Position numbers and translations under genes: made by a program
The notes under the pieces: model-generated
The model's input: the letters and a program-made list of their open reading frames with translations, nothing else
Told to the model about the DNA's origin: nothing
Database searches by the model: none
Part shown: positions 53,946-64,000 of the stretch, in pieces
Layout: every line of letters begins with the position of its first letter
Numbering within the stretch: the stretch's first letter is position 1
Source of the DNA: Linanthus parryae
Taxonomy: Eukaryota > Streptophyta > Magnoliopsida > Ericales > Polemoniaceae
Reading direction: 5' to 3'
DNA length: 64,000 nucleotides
Assembly (NCBI GenBank): GCA_023055425.1
Contig: JALGPY010000008.1
Coordinates: 22,107,359-22,171,358, forward strand

Positions 53946-55840
53946 TGGCGGAAACTACCGGTTCTTCATCATCTCTAGATATTGATCTGCAGGCTGGACT
54001 TCGGTTTTGGCGTTGCAAACCTCAAGTCCTCGGTTCAATTGAAGGTTGATTATGCAAATTACATGATCTGGAAAAAGCAGGTCGCCATTCTTGGGGCTAA
54101 TGATCTTCCGGCGGTGACTCATTCACTACCTCCGGCGACGATGTCAAATATTCTCTGTCACAACCGTACCTGATCCAGCTTGTCGTGAGTGGATTAAACT
54201 TGATCAGCATCTCTGTTCTTGTCTCATTGCATCCATAACACATGTTGATCTTCCTCTCGCATTCCATCTTGATTTTGCAAATGCAATTTGGACTAAATTG
54301 GAAACTCGTTTGCGTCCGTTTTCGGATCGCATCTGCATCAGCTCAATGCATATCTATGATCTCTATCCAAAGGATCTCAATTTGTTTCCAAGCATCTGTT
54401 ACCCCTGGTAAGGATCGAGCACACACACGAGCGTTTTCAACCCAACACATGGAAATAAAAACACTAGCACATTTAATATTCTTCTTGATTGCATAAACTG
54501 GGAGATTACAAATACTCAAATAGAAAATTAACCTAACCCTAACCTAACGGGCTTAGCCCGGATAAAAAATTAAATAACTAATAATAGTACAACTAATAAA
54601 CTAAATTGATTATTTTGATACGTGACCCGTATCAACTGACCCACACTCGAAAATCACCTTGTCCTCAAGGTGGATGTTGAAAAATTTTCAATATTATTGT
54701 CCGGGTCAAATTGTCTCCGGACATTCTTGCGAACCCAACTGTGGAGTCCAAATTCACAATTTAGGGGCTGGTCCAAACTGTTTTGGTAACCCAAACAAAA
54801 ATTAGGCTCAAGTAGTGAACAAGGTCAAACTAGTAAATTGGGCCCACATGTGCTACAGAGCGTGAACTGGGCATGAACCCTAGCTGCCCTCTTTGATGCC
54901 AAAAGAGCTTGCTGCTCTCTCAACTTTGTCACGTGACCGCATGAGCAAGTCTTCCTCATGACTTGGATGACATGGGAAAACATATGAATGCTAGTCACAG
55001 AGTATTCTGTTTGTGCTCCTGTTAAGTCCCCAACAACATTGTTGGACGCGAATATTCTCCGTGGTAACGACAACAATGGTGTCTAGGTGCTGGCAGTCGG
55101 ATTCTCGAGTGAAGGAATGTCGCTGGAGGCGGCCGTCCTGGCTGATGAAGCCTTCGGCAGTGGGTTTGGTTGGGTATCTTCTGTGATCCGTACCTTTTGC
55201 TGTTTTTCCTCCAACGGCAGTGGCGACGGCGGCCTGATTTGCACTGGCGGCTGCGTGGTCTGCTGTTGTTGCTGCTCTTGAAACACAAATCGCGCTGCTA
55301 AATCGGCGAAGTTTGCGAAGGATGCTTGCAGTGCGACTTGGTCTTCTGCAATACGCGCGGCTCGGTGGGCGCAGTCTTCTGTTAAACGATTCCTCGTATT
55401 ATTAACTTGCTAGGAGAGCTTGTCGATGAGAAAGAGAACGGCTGAAGGGTCATCTTTGTACACTATTCTCTCAATGAAAGGACCAATTGTTGTCCCTGGT
55501 AACAATCAGGCACACACACGAGAGTTTTTAACTCAACACACGAAAATAAAAACACTAACACCTTTAATATTCTTCTTGATTGCATAAATCGGGGGATTAC
55601 AAATACTTGAATAGACAATTATCCTAATATTAACCTAACGGGACCAGCCCGGATAAATAATTAAATACCTAATAACTATATAACTAATAAACTAAATAGA
55701 TAATTTTGATACGTGGCCCGTATCAGCATTTGAGTTCATTCATTCACACTGTCGATCAGTTATCACAGATTGATGAGTTTGTTTGTGATGAAGATTTAGT
55801 ATTATACATTTTTGTGTAGCCTTCCTCATGAGTATGACAC
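53946..55840 (+). pseudogene. Copia gag relic (copy B), split by a Gypsy derivative
   Basis: The same relic as 4612-5888, without the TIR insertion. It starts ATGGCGGAAACTACC, continues with NYMIWKKQVAILGANDLPAV (about 54059-54118) and FANAIWTKLETRLRPFSDR, and is interrupted at 54397-55725 by a small LTR element. After it gag resumes with HTVDQLSQIDEFVCDEDLVLY and SLPHEYDTV until another LTR begins at 55841. Several stops and shifts make it dead. Confidence 0.75.
54397..55725 (-). mobile_element. 1.3-kb Gypsy deletion derivative with two 238-bp LTRs
   Basis: LTRs at 54397-54634 and 55488-55725 (238 bp each) start TGTT and end ATCA and are flanked by GCATC/GCATT. The internal ~850 bp on the minus strand hold a gag N-terminal piece (EDQVALQASFANFADLAARF, then a Gln/Pro-rich segment, about 55370-55085). 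It is joined by deletion to a short tail resembling the end of a Gypsy integrase (HLEDKV-like peptide near 54680, minus strand). No RT remains, so mobilisation would have needed a full-length partner. An LTR at the identical insertion point exists in copy A (5889-6126), so the insertion predates the duplication. Confidence 0.85.
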
Positions 55841-56879
55841 TGTTAGAAAACGAATGCGGCACAAGAAGATAAGGACAAAACGAAAAAGATCACTCAACGA
55901 TTTAACGTGGTTCACTGGTTTTGAGACTAGTTATATCCACAGCCAAATAATTCCTAATTTATTGATGAGAAACCGATTACAATCACACACAATACCACAA
56001 AGTAGTTAATATCCATTGCCTACACCCATATATAGTCCCTAAAAATACTGACTTGTTCCCAAAGAAACGCTCAATGATTATCAAAACCGAAAAGGAAATA
56101 ACACTAAAAGTTGTCAGTCCCGAACCAGGTCTCACTAAATAGTACAGCAGATCGCACGACCTGTGCCAGCAGCCTACTAGACCATACGACCTATGCCAGA
56201 GGTCGCACGAGCTATTCCTGAACTCTGATGTGCTGCAACTTTGATTCCCTTGCCTTCTTGCTCATTTGTCAATTCCAAGCAAGGGTTTAGATCACCAATT
56301 CATAACAACCCTCCACCTTGATCCAAATGCCATAGCGATCAGCCTAATGCTCTCAACAATCCAATCAACTGATAGAATGTATTCACCAAATTGCAGTGTT
56401 GGAACACATCCCCTATGCGCCACAACAAGTGCGTCTTTGCGTCTCAACTAAACACGAAGATCAGTTGGTACCAATCAACACACCACTAATGCACCACGAC
56501 ACAATCTATTTCCCACATCATTCCAATTATACTTAATTATGAAAAGTACCTAAGAAACAATCAATGCCATGTCAATTGCAGAATCAAAGAACTGCACCAA
56601 TGCGCAAATCGATACACGCCCAATAACATTTCAACAACCAATACATGCCGAATAACATGTAACCAACCAATTCACACCCAATAATTCCCTACCAACCGCG
56701 TGAAAACAAGACACGCCCATGCTACTATTCCTGAATCCCAAGCTGTTCACACGAAACCTAGAGAACGAAGCCGTCCTCGGACAGCGTCCCTCCACCCTAA
56801 ACTACAGCATATGAAGATCATTTGTTCCTGGGACAATTCCTCTTCCAATGACCCTTCTCATGACAGAATGCACACACGT
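55841..56879 (-). mobile_element. Copia deletion derivative on the minus strand
   Basis: On the minus strand this ends with a 467-bp 3' LTR (56307-55841, TGTTATGAATTGG...TTCTAACA), preceded by the polypurine tract AAGGTGGAGGG. About 520 bp before that, at 56875-56826, a well-preserved CCHC zinc knuckle (CAFCHEKGHWKRNC) marks gag. So PR, IN, RT and RNase H are missing and gag lies next to the 3' end. The rest is cut by a CACTA-like insertion at 56880. The LTR resembles the degenerate LTR at 15928-16340. Confidence 0.75.
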
Positions 56880-58922
56880 CACTACTAGAGATATGGGCCA
56901 ATACAGCGTTTTTATAATGGACGGTTTTATAACAGCTGTATATGTGAAGAATAAATTACAGTTTGATAAACCGTCATTTATAAAAAATACAACTGTTTGA
57001 ACTAAACCACTATTTTTAAATTAAAAATATAGAGATTAACAAAAACCGATATTTTCTACAATGGGTAAACAACGATATAGGTTAACTGCTATTTATATAA
57101 AGCGGTGCAGCTGAACCACTGTTGTTTCTCCTGTAACAGTTTCACCACCAAACCGCTATATAAGTAACAATAACATAAAATTACAAATTTCACATTACAA
57201 ACTCAGTCGGCGTCCTAATTAAATTCATGAAAGTAAATTATCTCCAAATTATAGCTATATAAATCTGATAGGTTTTTGAATTATTAAAGTAAAAAAAATA
57301 AAACTATGTATACCATGTAATTAAATTAATAGAAAGTTAACATTGCTAAATACATAAATATTTAAGTATGCACGCATATCTCTTGATCTCTCCTTGGTAC
57401 ATCACACTCTCGTTAGTTAATCAACTTCGAGCTGAAAAATCCTACACAAAAGTAAATAATAAAGGAGTCACATTAGTTAATAAACATCGACATGAAAAAT
57501 ATGACACTCCTCTAGATATGTTAGACGTTCGACAACGCTAGATCAAAGGCCATATAACATAGACCGCGAGTATCGACATTATCGAGTACATATCAACTTT
57601 GACGAGACTGATACGAATTTCAACTAGATCAGTTCAAGGTTCGACCTCGCTAAATCGATCGCCGGAAAACCTAGACCGCAAGTACTGATGTACAATATCG
57701 AGTACCGATCAATTTTCACCTTGATAATCCAAGACTCTACTACGTTATTTTTCGAGGTGCATGCATTGATTATTAAGGTTCACATAAAGAAGGATCCATT
57801 GTTGCTTCTTATAATACCTACCAGTACTACACAAAAGTAAATAATAAAGGAGTCACATTAGTTAATAAACATCGACCTGAAAAATTTGAGACTCGTCTAG
57901 ATATGTTAGACGTTCGACAACGCTAGATCAAAGGCCATATAAAATAGACCGCGAGTATCGACATTATCGAGTACATATCAACTTTGACGAGGCTGATACG
58001 AATTTCAACTAGATCAGTTCAAGGTTCGACCTCGCTAAATCGATCGCCGTAAAACCTAGACCGCAAGTACTGATGTACAAGATCGAGTACCGATCAATTT
58101 TCACCTTGATAATCCAAGACTCTACTACGTTATTTTTCGAGGTGCATGCATGATTATTAAGGTTCACATAAAGAAGGATCCATTGTTGCTTCTTATAATA
58201 CCTACCAGTACTACACAAAAGTAAATAATAAAGGAGTCACATTAGTTAATAAACATCGACCTGAAAAATCTGAGACTCGTCTAGATATGTTAGACGTTCG
58301 ACAACGCTAGATCAAAGGCCATATAAAATAGACCGCGAGTATCGACATTATCGAGTACATATCAACTTTGACGAGGCTGATACGAATTTCAACTAGATCA
58401 GTTCAAGGTTCGACCTCGCTAAATCGATCGCCGTAAAACCTAGACCGCAAGTACTGATGTACAAGATCGAGTACCGATCAATTTTCACCTTGATAATCCA
58501 AGACTCTACTACGTTATTTTTCGAGGTGCATGCATGATTATTAAGGTTCACATAAAAAAGGATCCATTGTTGCTTCTTATAATACATACCAGTACTACTA
58601 TACGGGTGTATGTTGATCATATTTGAAATAAAACATACAATTATTAACTATTACTGAATCGTACAAATCATATATATATATATATATTTAAGCACATACC
58701 TCCAAGTGTTGTTGATCCGTCATAGTCGAGATTGTATGTTTGTCGTTCGAGAAGGGAAGAGAAGAAGTAAAATAAATCTGATTAGAAGGTTTTAAATGAA
58801 TAGGGGGTTTATAGCTATACATAGGTAGGATTTTTATAATTAAACGACGGTTTGGGCCAAACCACTTGTTTTTCCTTTGAGACGGTTTGCCCCAAGCCGT
58901 AGTATCCATTAATTTTTTTTAT
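56880..58922. mobile_element. CACTA-like transposon, incomplete
   Basis: Begins CACTACTAGAGATATGGGCC, a CACTA-type terminus, followed by many short subterminal motifs in both orientations (AAACCGTCATTT, AACCGCTAT, ACGGTTTGGGCC) in the first ~300 and last ~100 bp. The interior is dominated by a 3 x 385-bp array. The right terminal CTAGTAGTG was not found; a MULE inserted at 58923 and a Copia copy replaces the DNA beyond 60496. No transposase frame is visible. Confidence 0.5.
57444..58598. repeat. Three tandem ~385-bp repeats
   Basis: Units start at about 57444, 57829 and 58213, each with ACACAAAAGTAAATAATAAA. Copies 2 and 3 are almost identical and copy 1 is slightly more diverged. Each contains GATCAAAGGCCATATAAAATAG and many CGA-rich words. 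The last unit ends near 58598. Short minus-strand frames of about 70 codons repeat with the units but have no known domain. Confidence 0.95.
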
Positions 58923-60427
58923 GGGTAAAAGATATTTTCCAGCCTCCGACTATGGAGAAAAGACATTTTGCCCCCCAATTTATGAAAAAAGACATTTTGC
59001 GCCCTTGTTAACAGATGGAGGGTGGACAGATACCACCTTCTATTACAATCCGTTAGTGGAGGGGTGCAAACTGACTTTTTGTGATCATTTTACCCTTATT
59101 GATTGTGGAAAATACCACCCTTTTTTGTTTATTATAGTATTCATCATGTTCTTGGTGTTCTTGAGCACCACCTCCACTACCACCAAATCTCCACCACCAC
59201 CACCACCACCACCGCTGAATCCCCACCACCACCAACACCAAAAACAACAATATGTAAACATCTCTCTAACCACAACTAGATTAGAATACGGAAATTGGTT
59301 CTTGGTAATGTAAAACGTAGAAGGGTGCTGCTGTTTACACGAAATCTTCTACTGATTACACGAATGTAATCTATAATATACCGTTTTACCTTTCTAAAAC
59401 TCACTATGACTGATGAACATATGTGGCCACCACTACCCGAGTCATTTGTTGTGTTAGTTCGTTTGTACCACTCCAATTGATTGTAATTCCCTTGTTTGGA
59501 AGGAAAAACTCTGAAATCGAAGACATTGCGAAGAGATCGACAGATGGTGGGAGAGTCGTACACGATTAAGAGATGGGGGAAGCAATCGGTTGAAAGAACA
59601 TCCTTGGTTCCAGCGGAGGAGGAGGCTCTTCCTTCTCAGATCCAACCCATGTTCCTTCTTAGATCCAACAACCACCACCATCTGCCCCCACCACCATCAT
59701 CTGAGTACCTACAACACATCATATCCAACATCCCCATATGATGAAGAACTTGAAGAATCGAGTGAAATCTTCAGAGAATTGTTTCAATTTCGAGAAGATT
59801 CATCATCATCACGAGGGTTTGGAGTTGAAGATAGATGAAACTGACCGCCCGATACATTCCTGATGCAACTCTAAAGAAATCGTCGAGATTTTAAATTCCA
59901 CAGTCGCTCTGAGATTTCGACTGCCTAGGGTTCCGAAGCCTCCGCCGAGGTTGTCGTCGTCTTCTTCCTCCTCTTCTAACGATTCGATGAGTACTGCAGC
60001 GGATATAGTCATGACAGAGGAATCAAAGTTGATGGCTCCGCCGCCGCCTCCACGAGTCCGCTCCAGCGCCTCCACCATCGCCGCCTGAAAAGGGGATGAA
60101 TGCTTTGCCGGAGAAACCTCCATGGCTGCAGTAAAATTTGGCCGGAATAACTTGTCTCGGTATTGTTGCTACCCCGCAGGTGAGAAGGAGACAGAGAGAG
60201 AGCAAATGAAGTGTGAATCTAGGTTTAGGAAATGAGGAAGAAGGAGAAGAAATGAATTTATAGTGTTGTAATTTTGCTTCAATTTTAGGGTAGAATTTTC
60301 TTTTTTCCCTCCCGTTAATGTGGCGTTAGTTTTTCACTCTGACCAGGGTGAAAAATGTATTTTTCCATAAATCAGGGGGCAAAATGTCTTTTGTCCATAA
60401 TGAGAGGGTGGAAAATGTCTTTTACCC
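58923..60427. mobile_element. MULE with gene-like cargo (candidate Pack-MULE)
   Basis: Long inverted repeats: the left end starts GGGTAAAAGATATTTTCC and the right end is the inverse of GGGTAAAAGACATTTTCC. Similarity extends about 75 bp (CCCCCCAATTTATG versus CCCCCTGATTTATG). It is flanked by 9-bp repeats TTTTTTTAT (58914-58922) and TCTTTTTAT (60428-60436), as for Mutator-like elements. The interior is richer in G+C than its surroundings, with exon-like stretches at 59490-60220 and no transposase. It inserted into the CACTA-like element. Confidence 0.85.
59809..60123 (-). CDS. Gene-like fragment carried by the MULE
   Basis: A 104-codon open frame starting MEVSPAKHSSPFQAAMVEAL, with Gly-rich and Glu/Asp-rich runs (ESLEEEEEDDDN) typical of a plant gene's first exon. 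G+C content is clearly higher than the flanking transposon DNA. No family is recognised. I infer a captured host-gene fragment; it may be untranscribed. Confidence 0.35.
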   Translation of the reverse strand: MEVSPAKHSSPFQAAMVEALERTRGGGGGAINFDSSVMTISAAVLIESLEEEEEDDDNLGGGFGTLGSRNLRATVEFKISTISLELHQECIGRSVSSIFNSKPS

Positions 60428-60495
60428 TCTTTTTATATATTTCATATGCCGCGGACTTTTCGCCGGTCTCAATATGAGGGGTTAAATTGCGATGG

Positions 60496-61896
60496 GATAC
60501 ATACAAGGTACTACTCATCTTCAGATACATACAAGGTACTACTCATCTTGGCCTTTTCTTTTCTGCATCCAAGGATATGCATAACACTGCTTTTGCTAAT
60601 TCTGACTGAGGAGGCTGCATTGACACTAGAAGATCAACTAGTGGTTATTTAGTTTTTCTTGGGAATTCTCTTATCTCTTGGAAATGCAAGAAGCAATAGG
60701 TGGTGGATGGAAGTTCTACAGAAGCAGAATACAGAAGTCTTGCCTTGGTAGCCTGTGAGTTACAGTGGTTATCTTCCTTATTTGCTGAGCTGGATGTTTA
60801 TCTTCCCTCTCGTCCTACAGTATATTGTGATAATAGTCCTGCTATTCACATTGCCAACAACCCCATTCTACATGAGAAGACTAAACATATTGACCTTGAC
60901 TGCCATTTGATCGGGGATCTTGTTCAAGCAGGCACCATCTTGCTTCATCATGTCTCCAGTGACAATCAGCTTGCATATTTCTTAACCAAACCTCTCTCAA
61001 CTCCACTATTCAAAAATCTTATTGGCAAGTTGGCAGTGACACCAGACCACTGCTCAACTTGAGGGGGGAGTATTGGATTTGCAGTTTGCAATTGAAATAA
61101 AGTTTGTGGTTCTTATTGTAATTTTTCTTTAGTTGCTTAGTGTTACGGTGTCGTTTGTTTCTTTGCATTTCTGTTTCAGACTGGTACACGTGTCACCCTC
61201 TCATTGGGAGTGGCACGTGGTTCCGTTGTGTTTTTCCTCCTTATCACCATTACGGTGTGGGAGAGCTAATTGAGTTGTTCTTCTCATACTTCTACATTTC
61301 TGATTTCTGCGTTTCTTCTTCTTTCAATTCTTCTCAACTTAATATGGTATCAGAGCCAGGTTGCGTTTATTTCGCAGCTCCGAGGTTCTGATTGTTTAAT
61401 TTTGGGCGTTTCTTCGAGTTTTCACTCAGTTTATTTCTGACCTCACTATGAACACTCCGCCCGCGCAACCCTCTGGCGATCTTTTCACCGGATTTCATGG
61501 AGGACTTGATCCGTCATCTCCCTATTTTCTGTCAGCATCGGATAATCCCGGCCATCTTCTTGTATCTCAGCTTCTCAATGACACAAATTACTATCCATGG
61601 CAGAGATCCATGGCAGTTGCTCTAGATGCAAAGAATAAGCTGTATTTTGTGGACGAGTATGTTCCACAACCAGATCCTACTTCTGAAAATGCCAAGATTT
61701 GGCGCCGATGCGATAGCATGGTGATCTCTAGGCTTCTTAACTCTCTCTCACCGGAAATAGCTGGCAGTGTGGTTTATCGGACCACCTCACGCGAAATCTG
61801 GGTTGACTTGAAGGAGCATTTTTCTCAAGGTAATAAACCCAGAATTTATCTATTGAGCACTATGATTTCTGAGTTAGAACAAGGTGATCTCATTGT
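60496..61896 (+). mobile_element. Second Copia fragment: RNase H - LTR - PBS - gag
   Basis: Close relative of the element at 6-10.9 kb. It begins near the RT/RNase H junction, with a 27-bp segment starting ATACATACAAGG present twice. It continues through RNase H (60700-61062, with SSTEAEYRSL; the LADFLTKPL site reads LAYFLTKPL), the polypurine tract, LTR (61071-61344), the initiator-Met-tRNA primer-binding site TGGTATCAGAGCC (61345-61357), leader and gag N-terminus (61448 on). Gag is cut at 61896 by another LTR. A 3' part joined through one LTR to a 5' part indicates two elements fused by LTR recombination, or a tandem pair trimmed at both ends. Confidence 0.9.
61071..61344 (+). repeat. Copia LTR shared between RNase H and gag
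   Basis: 274 bp, same family as 10587-10860, with TATTGG...TTAATA ends. It has a polypurine tract on its left and a primer-binding site on its right, so it serves as both a 3' and a 5' LTR. Confidence 0.9.
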
Positions 61897-63146
61897 TGTT
61901 GGAATAGATGCCCTAGAGGCAATCTAGTTTAGTATGAATTTGTATATGGCTAGAAAATTCATTTATTATTTATTGGATATTTAATATAATGAAGTCCTTA
62001 GATTTACAATCGTGTTGTTTATCTTAAATATCCCTAGTCAAGTATAATGATTAATGGGACAATCATCTATAGACTAGTATGGGGTTGGATTGATATGGAG
62101 ATATCACGATCCAACACATAGGTGTGCATTACGGAATGTTGCACTGGATTGACCCATCACCGAGAAGGCTACATACATGTTATGTTGAGTCACAAGTTCT
62201 TCTCGGGTGCAATGGTATTGTCATCCTTAGACTTGAAGTCACTAGATATTCTAGTTGTGGATCATTGTGATCTTGGTAGCGTTAAACGCTACACCGTGAC
62301 TGGGTAGTTATAAAGGCGTGTACTGGATACAATGAGAAGCAAGCTTAGAGATCGTAGTGGACGTAGAGAGGATTTGCCCCTCCCACATAACGGGAGCAAA
62401 TATCCTAGGCCACTCGAAGGATAGTGCTTATAGAATGTCTGGCCAGACTCAAATAAATCAATATGGGATATTGATGTTATTTGCACGAATAAGGCTATTC
62501 CATGGATCGAGAAACTATGGATTGGATATACGAGTGTGACTTGTATGTCTCGTGTCCAATCCGGATATGGAGGCAAAGGGATGAGACAATTACTTGTACA
62601 AGGTTGTCTAGATGACTATTCTATTAGTTGGCTAGAATGGATGTTTTGCTAGAAACCGCTCCATATTAGCAAATAGTTGCTACCAACTAGATAGAACCTA
62701 TGGGGTCACACGCTATATAGAGTTGTACTAGATTTGGAATTAATTAATTGGATTAATTAATTAGAAGGATCACTTTGCAAACCCTTGCAAACTTAGTAGG
62801 GACTAATTTGCAAGGAAGGGACTAAATTGAATTCTAGTAGGACTAGAATAAGTCCTTTAGGTAGTTAACAAGGAGTTGTTGGACTATATAAAGGACCCTC
62901 CTTCCTTCCTTCCTCAATAACTTATTCTCTTTAGAGATCATAACAAGAGTGGGAGAGAACAAAGGAGAGAGAGAGCAAGCAACAAGGAGCCGACGCCGCC
63001 CCTTGCCGCCCCCCCTCATCCCGTCGGCCAAAAGAGGGCCGAGCCCCTCTTTTGTCTCGTTTTGCGTGATTCCTTCACCCTCCTCTCATTCCGGGCTAGC
63101 ACCAAGGAGTTTGGGAGATCTAGGAGCAACTCTAGGCGTGGATCAA
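61897..63146 (+). mobile_element. Long LTR of another (Copia-like) element
   Basis: Begins TGTTGGAATAGATGCCCTAG exactly where the Copia gag is interrupted. A TATA box GGACTATATAAAGG lies at about 62880-62893, followed by a C/T-rich leader-like stretch, as in the U3-R of an LTR. No CA end or primer-binding site is found before a second LTR-like sequence starts at 63147, so this LTR is truncated by, or runs into, the next insertion. The family is not certain. Confidence 0.6.
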
Positions 63147-64000
63147 TGATAACGCCCAATTAGGGGTTATCTTTTAGCCTGATTTCACGAGTAATTGTGT
63201 CGAAATTAGCGGTTTTTGCCAGAAAACGCCTTAGAATGCCTCGGGAATCTAGAACGAGACGTTTATTTGTACTTGCTGGATTTCTGCTTATTTCTTGCTA
63301 TATTTGGATATGATCGCGGGTTTTCGTTCGTGTTGCATTTTCAGGAATAGGTTCGGGAGGTGCATCGGGAAGCGTGCCGGGACCAAGCCGGCACCGTCTC
63401 GGGAAACGTGCACAAGACCGGGACACGACGGAAACACGAAAAAGCAGAATTACACCGAAGAGGCAAACCGGGAGCGTCAGGCAGAATAGTGGGACCCAGG
63501 GGACCAGACCTGGCCCACCAAAGGACCAAGTGGGCCCCACCTAGCCCCCACGGCCTGCGTATATACGCAGCCCCTGCGTATATACGCAGGCAGTGAGGGT
63601 GGTGGGGGATGTTGGTTGGGCTCTGGTTGCGTATATACGCAACCCCTGCGTATATACGCAGCCAGTTTTGACTTTTGGTCAAAGACGGTGGACCGATGGC
63701 AGATTCCGTAATTTCGAGCACAAGCGTTTTCGGGAAACAGCACTATTTAAAGACTCGTCCAGACTCGTTTTGAGGACATCACGGAGACACATGGATTGTT
63801 GGGCCCATGGACCGTTTTAACCCTACAAATCCTAAAATCAATTAAAATTGACCAAGCGCGTTAAAATTGGATTTTAACTGTTTATGTGCAAATCGCATGG
63901 TGATTGGATATGGCCTTAGGATGTGGTTTGATGTGGATGTTTAATTTTGTGGTTTGGTTTTACGGCCTGCGAGCTGATCAATTAATTGTAATAATTAATT
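63147..64000 (+). mobile_element. Start of another LTR element (runs off the window)
   Basis: Begins TGATAACGCCCAATTAGGGG, an LTR-like 5' end, abutting the preceding LTR after CGTGGATCAA. It contains a G+C-rich segment (63340-63560) and a cluster of four palindromes, then A+T-rich DNA to the window end. The partner LTR and coding region are outside the window, so this is a tentative call. Confidence 0.45.
63556..63660. repeat. Four copies of the perfect palindrome TGCGTATATACGCA
   Basis: Copies at 63556-63569, 63575-63588, 63628-63641 and 63647-63660. They form two pairs; within each pair the spacing is 19 bp (linkers GCCCC and ACCCC), and the pairs are 72 bp apart. The third copy extends to an 18-bp palindrome, GTTGCGTATATACGCAAC. 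Confidence 0.97.

Larger units (their letters stand above)
34334..54634. repeat. Duplicated block, copy B (interrupted by a Gypsy element)
   Basis: The counterpart of 1-6126. Homology runs 34334-35931, is broken by the 14,944-bp LTR element, resumes at 50881 and continues to 54634. B has about 44 bp near 53177-53221, absent from A, that include a GGTAAGTC splice-donor-like motif. B lacks the TIR element of A. Confidence 0.93.

Noticed and set aside
59053..59313. Proline/histidine-rich or Trp/Gly-rich ORFs near 59.1 kb
   Set aside because: They are translations of a CCA-repeat tract inside the MULE and probably meaningless.

Overview
The window is plant nuclear DNA, most probably from a eudicot. 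It is A+T rich, its genes have GT-AG introns, and it is crowded with plant transposon families: Copia and Ty3/Gypsy LTR elements, a Helitron, a Stowaway MITE, tRNA-derived SINEs and a MULE. Only two intact host genes are recognisable. The species cannot be named from the sequence.

Host genes. (1) A PHOSPHO1/PPsPase1-type HAD phosphatase, intronless, 13465-14271 (+). Two palindromic PHR1-binding (P1BS) boxes lie just upstream of its TATA box. (2) A four-exon SURNod19 (stress up-regulated Nod 19) gene, 32322-34486 (+). The last exon of a second SURNod19 copy opens the window (40-153). About 5.3 kb from the end of this gene onward occurs twice: copy A at 1-6126 and copy B at 34334-54634.

Layout. 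0-6 kb: copy A, carrying an 819-bp TIR element that B lacks. 6.2-10.9 kb: a decayed Copia element. 10.9-14.4 kb: the phosphatase locus. 14.9-16.3 kb: a Copia RT/RNase H relic. 17-29 kb: an unusual repeat region with ~130-bp tandem units (19.5-20.1 kb), then an array of ~550-585-bp units that each hold a TATA-like box (22.6-27.6 kb), peppered with SINEs and a MITE. 29.3-30.7 kb: a non-autonomous Helitron. 32.3-34.5 kb: intact SURNod19. 34.3-54.6 kb: copy B, split by a young 14.9-kb Tat-lineage Gypsy element whose 5-bp target site is seen empty in copy A. 54-64 kb: a nest of transposons (a deletion-derivative Gypsy element inside a Copia gag relic, a minus-strand Copia derivative, a CACTA-like element with a 3 x 385-bp array, a MULE with gene-like cargo, a Copia RH-LTR-gag junction, and two further LTRs).

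Most notable. The Tat element carries, antisense to gag-pol, a multi-exon plant-mobile-domain (PMD) gene with consensus splice sites, and a ~56-bp tandem array between that gene and pol. The SURNod19 protein has His-His, Asn-Val-His, His-x-His and Met motifs in the same order as the copper ligands of PHM/DBM monooxygenases, which suggests an unrecognised enzymatic function.
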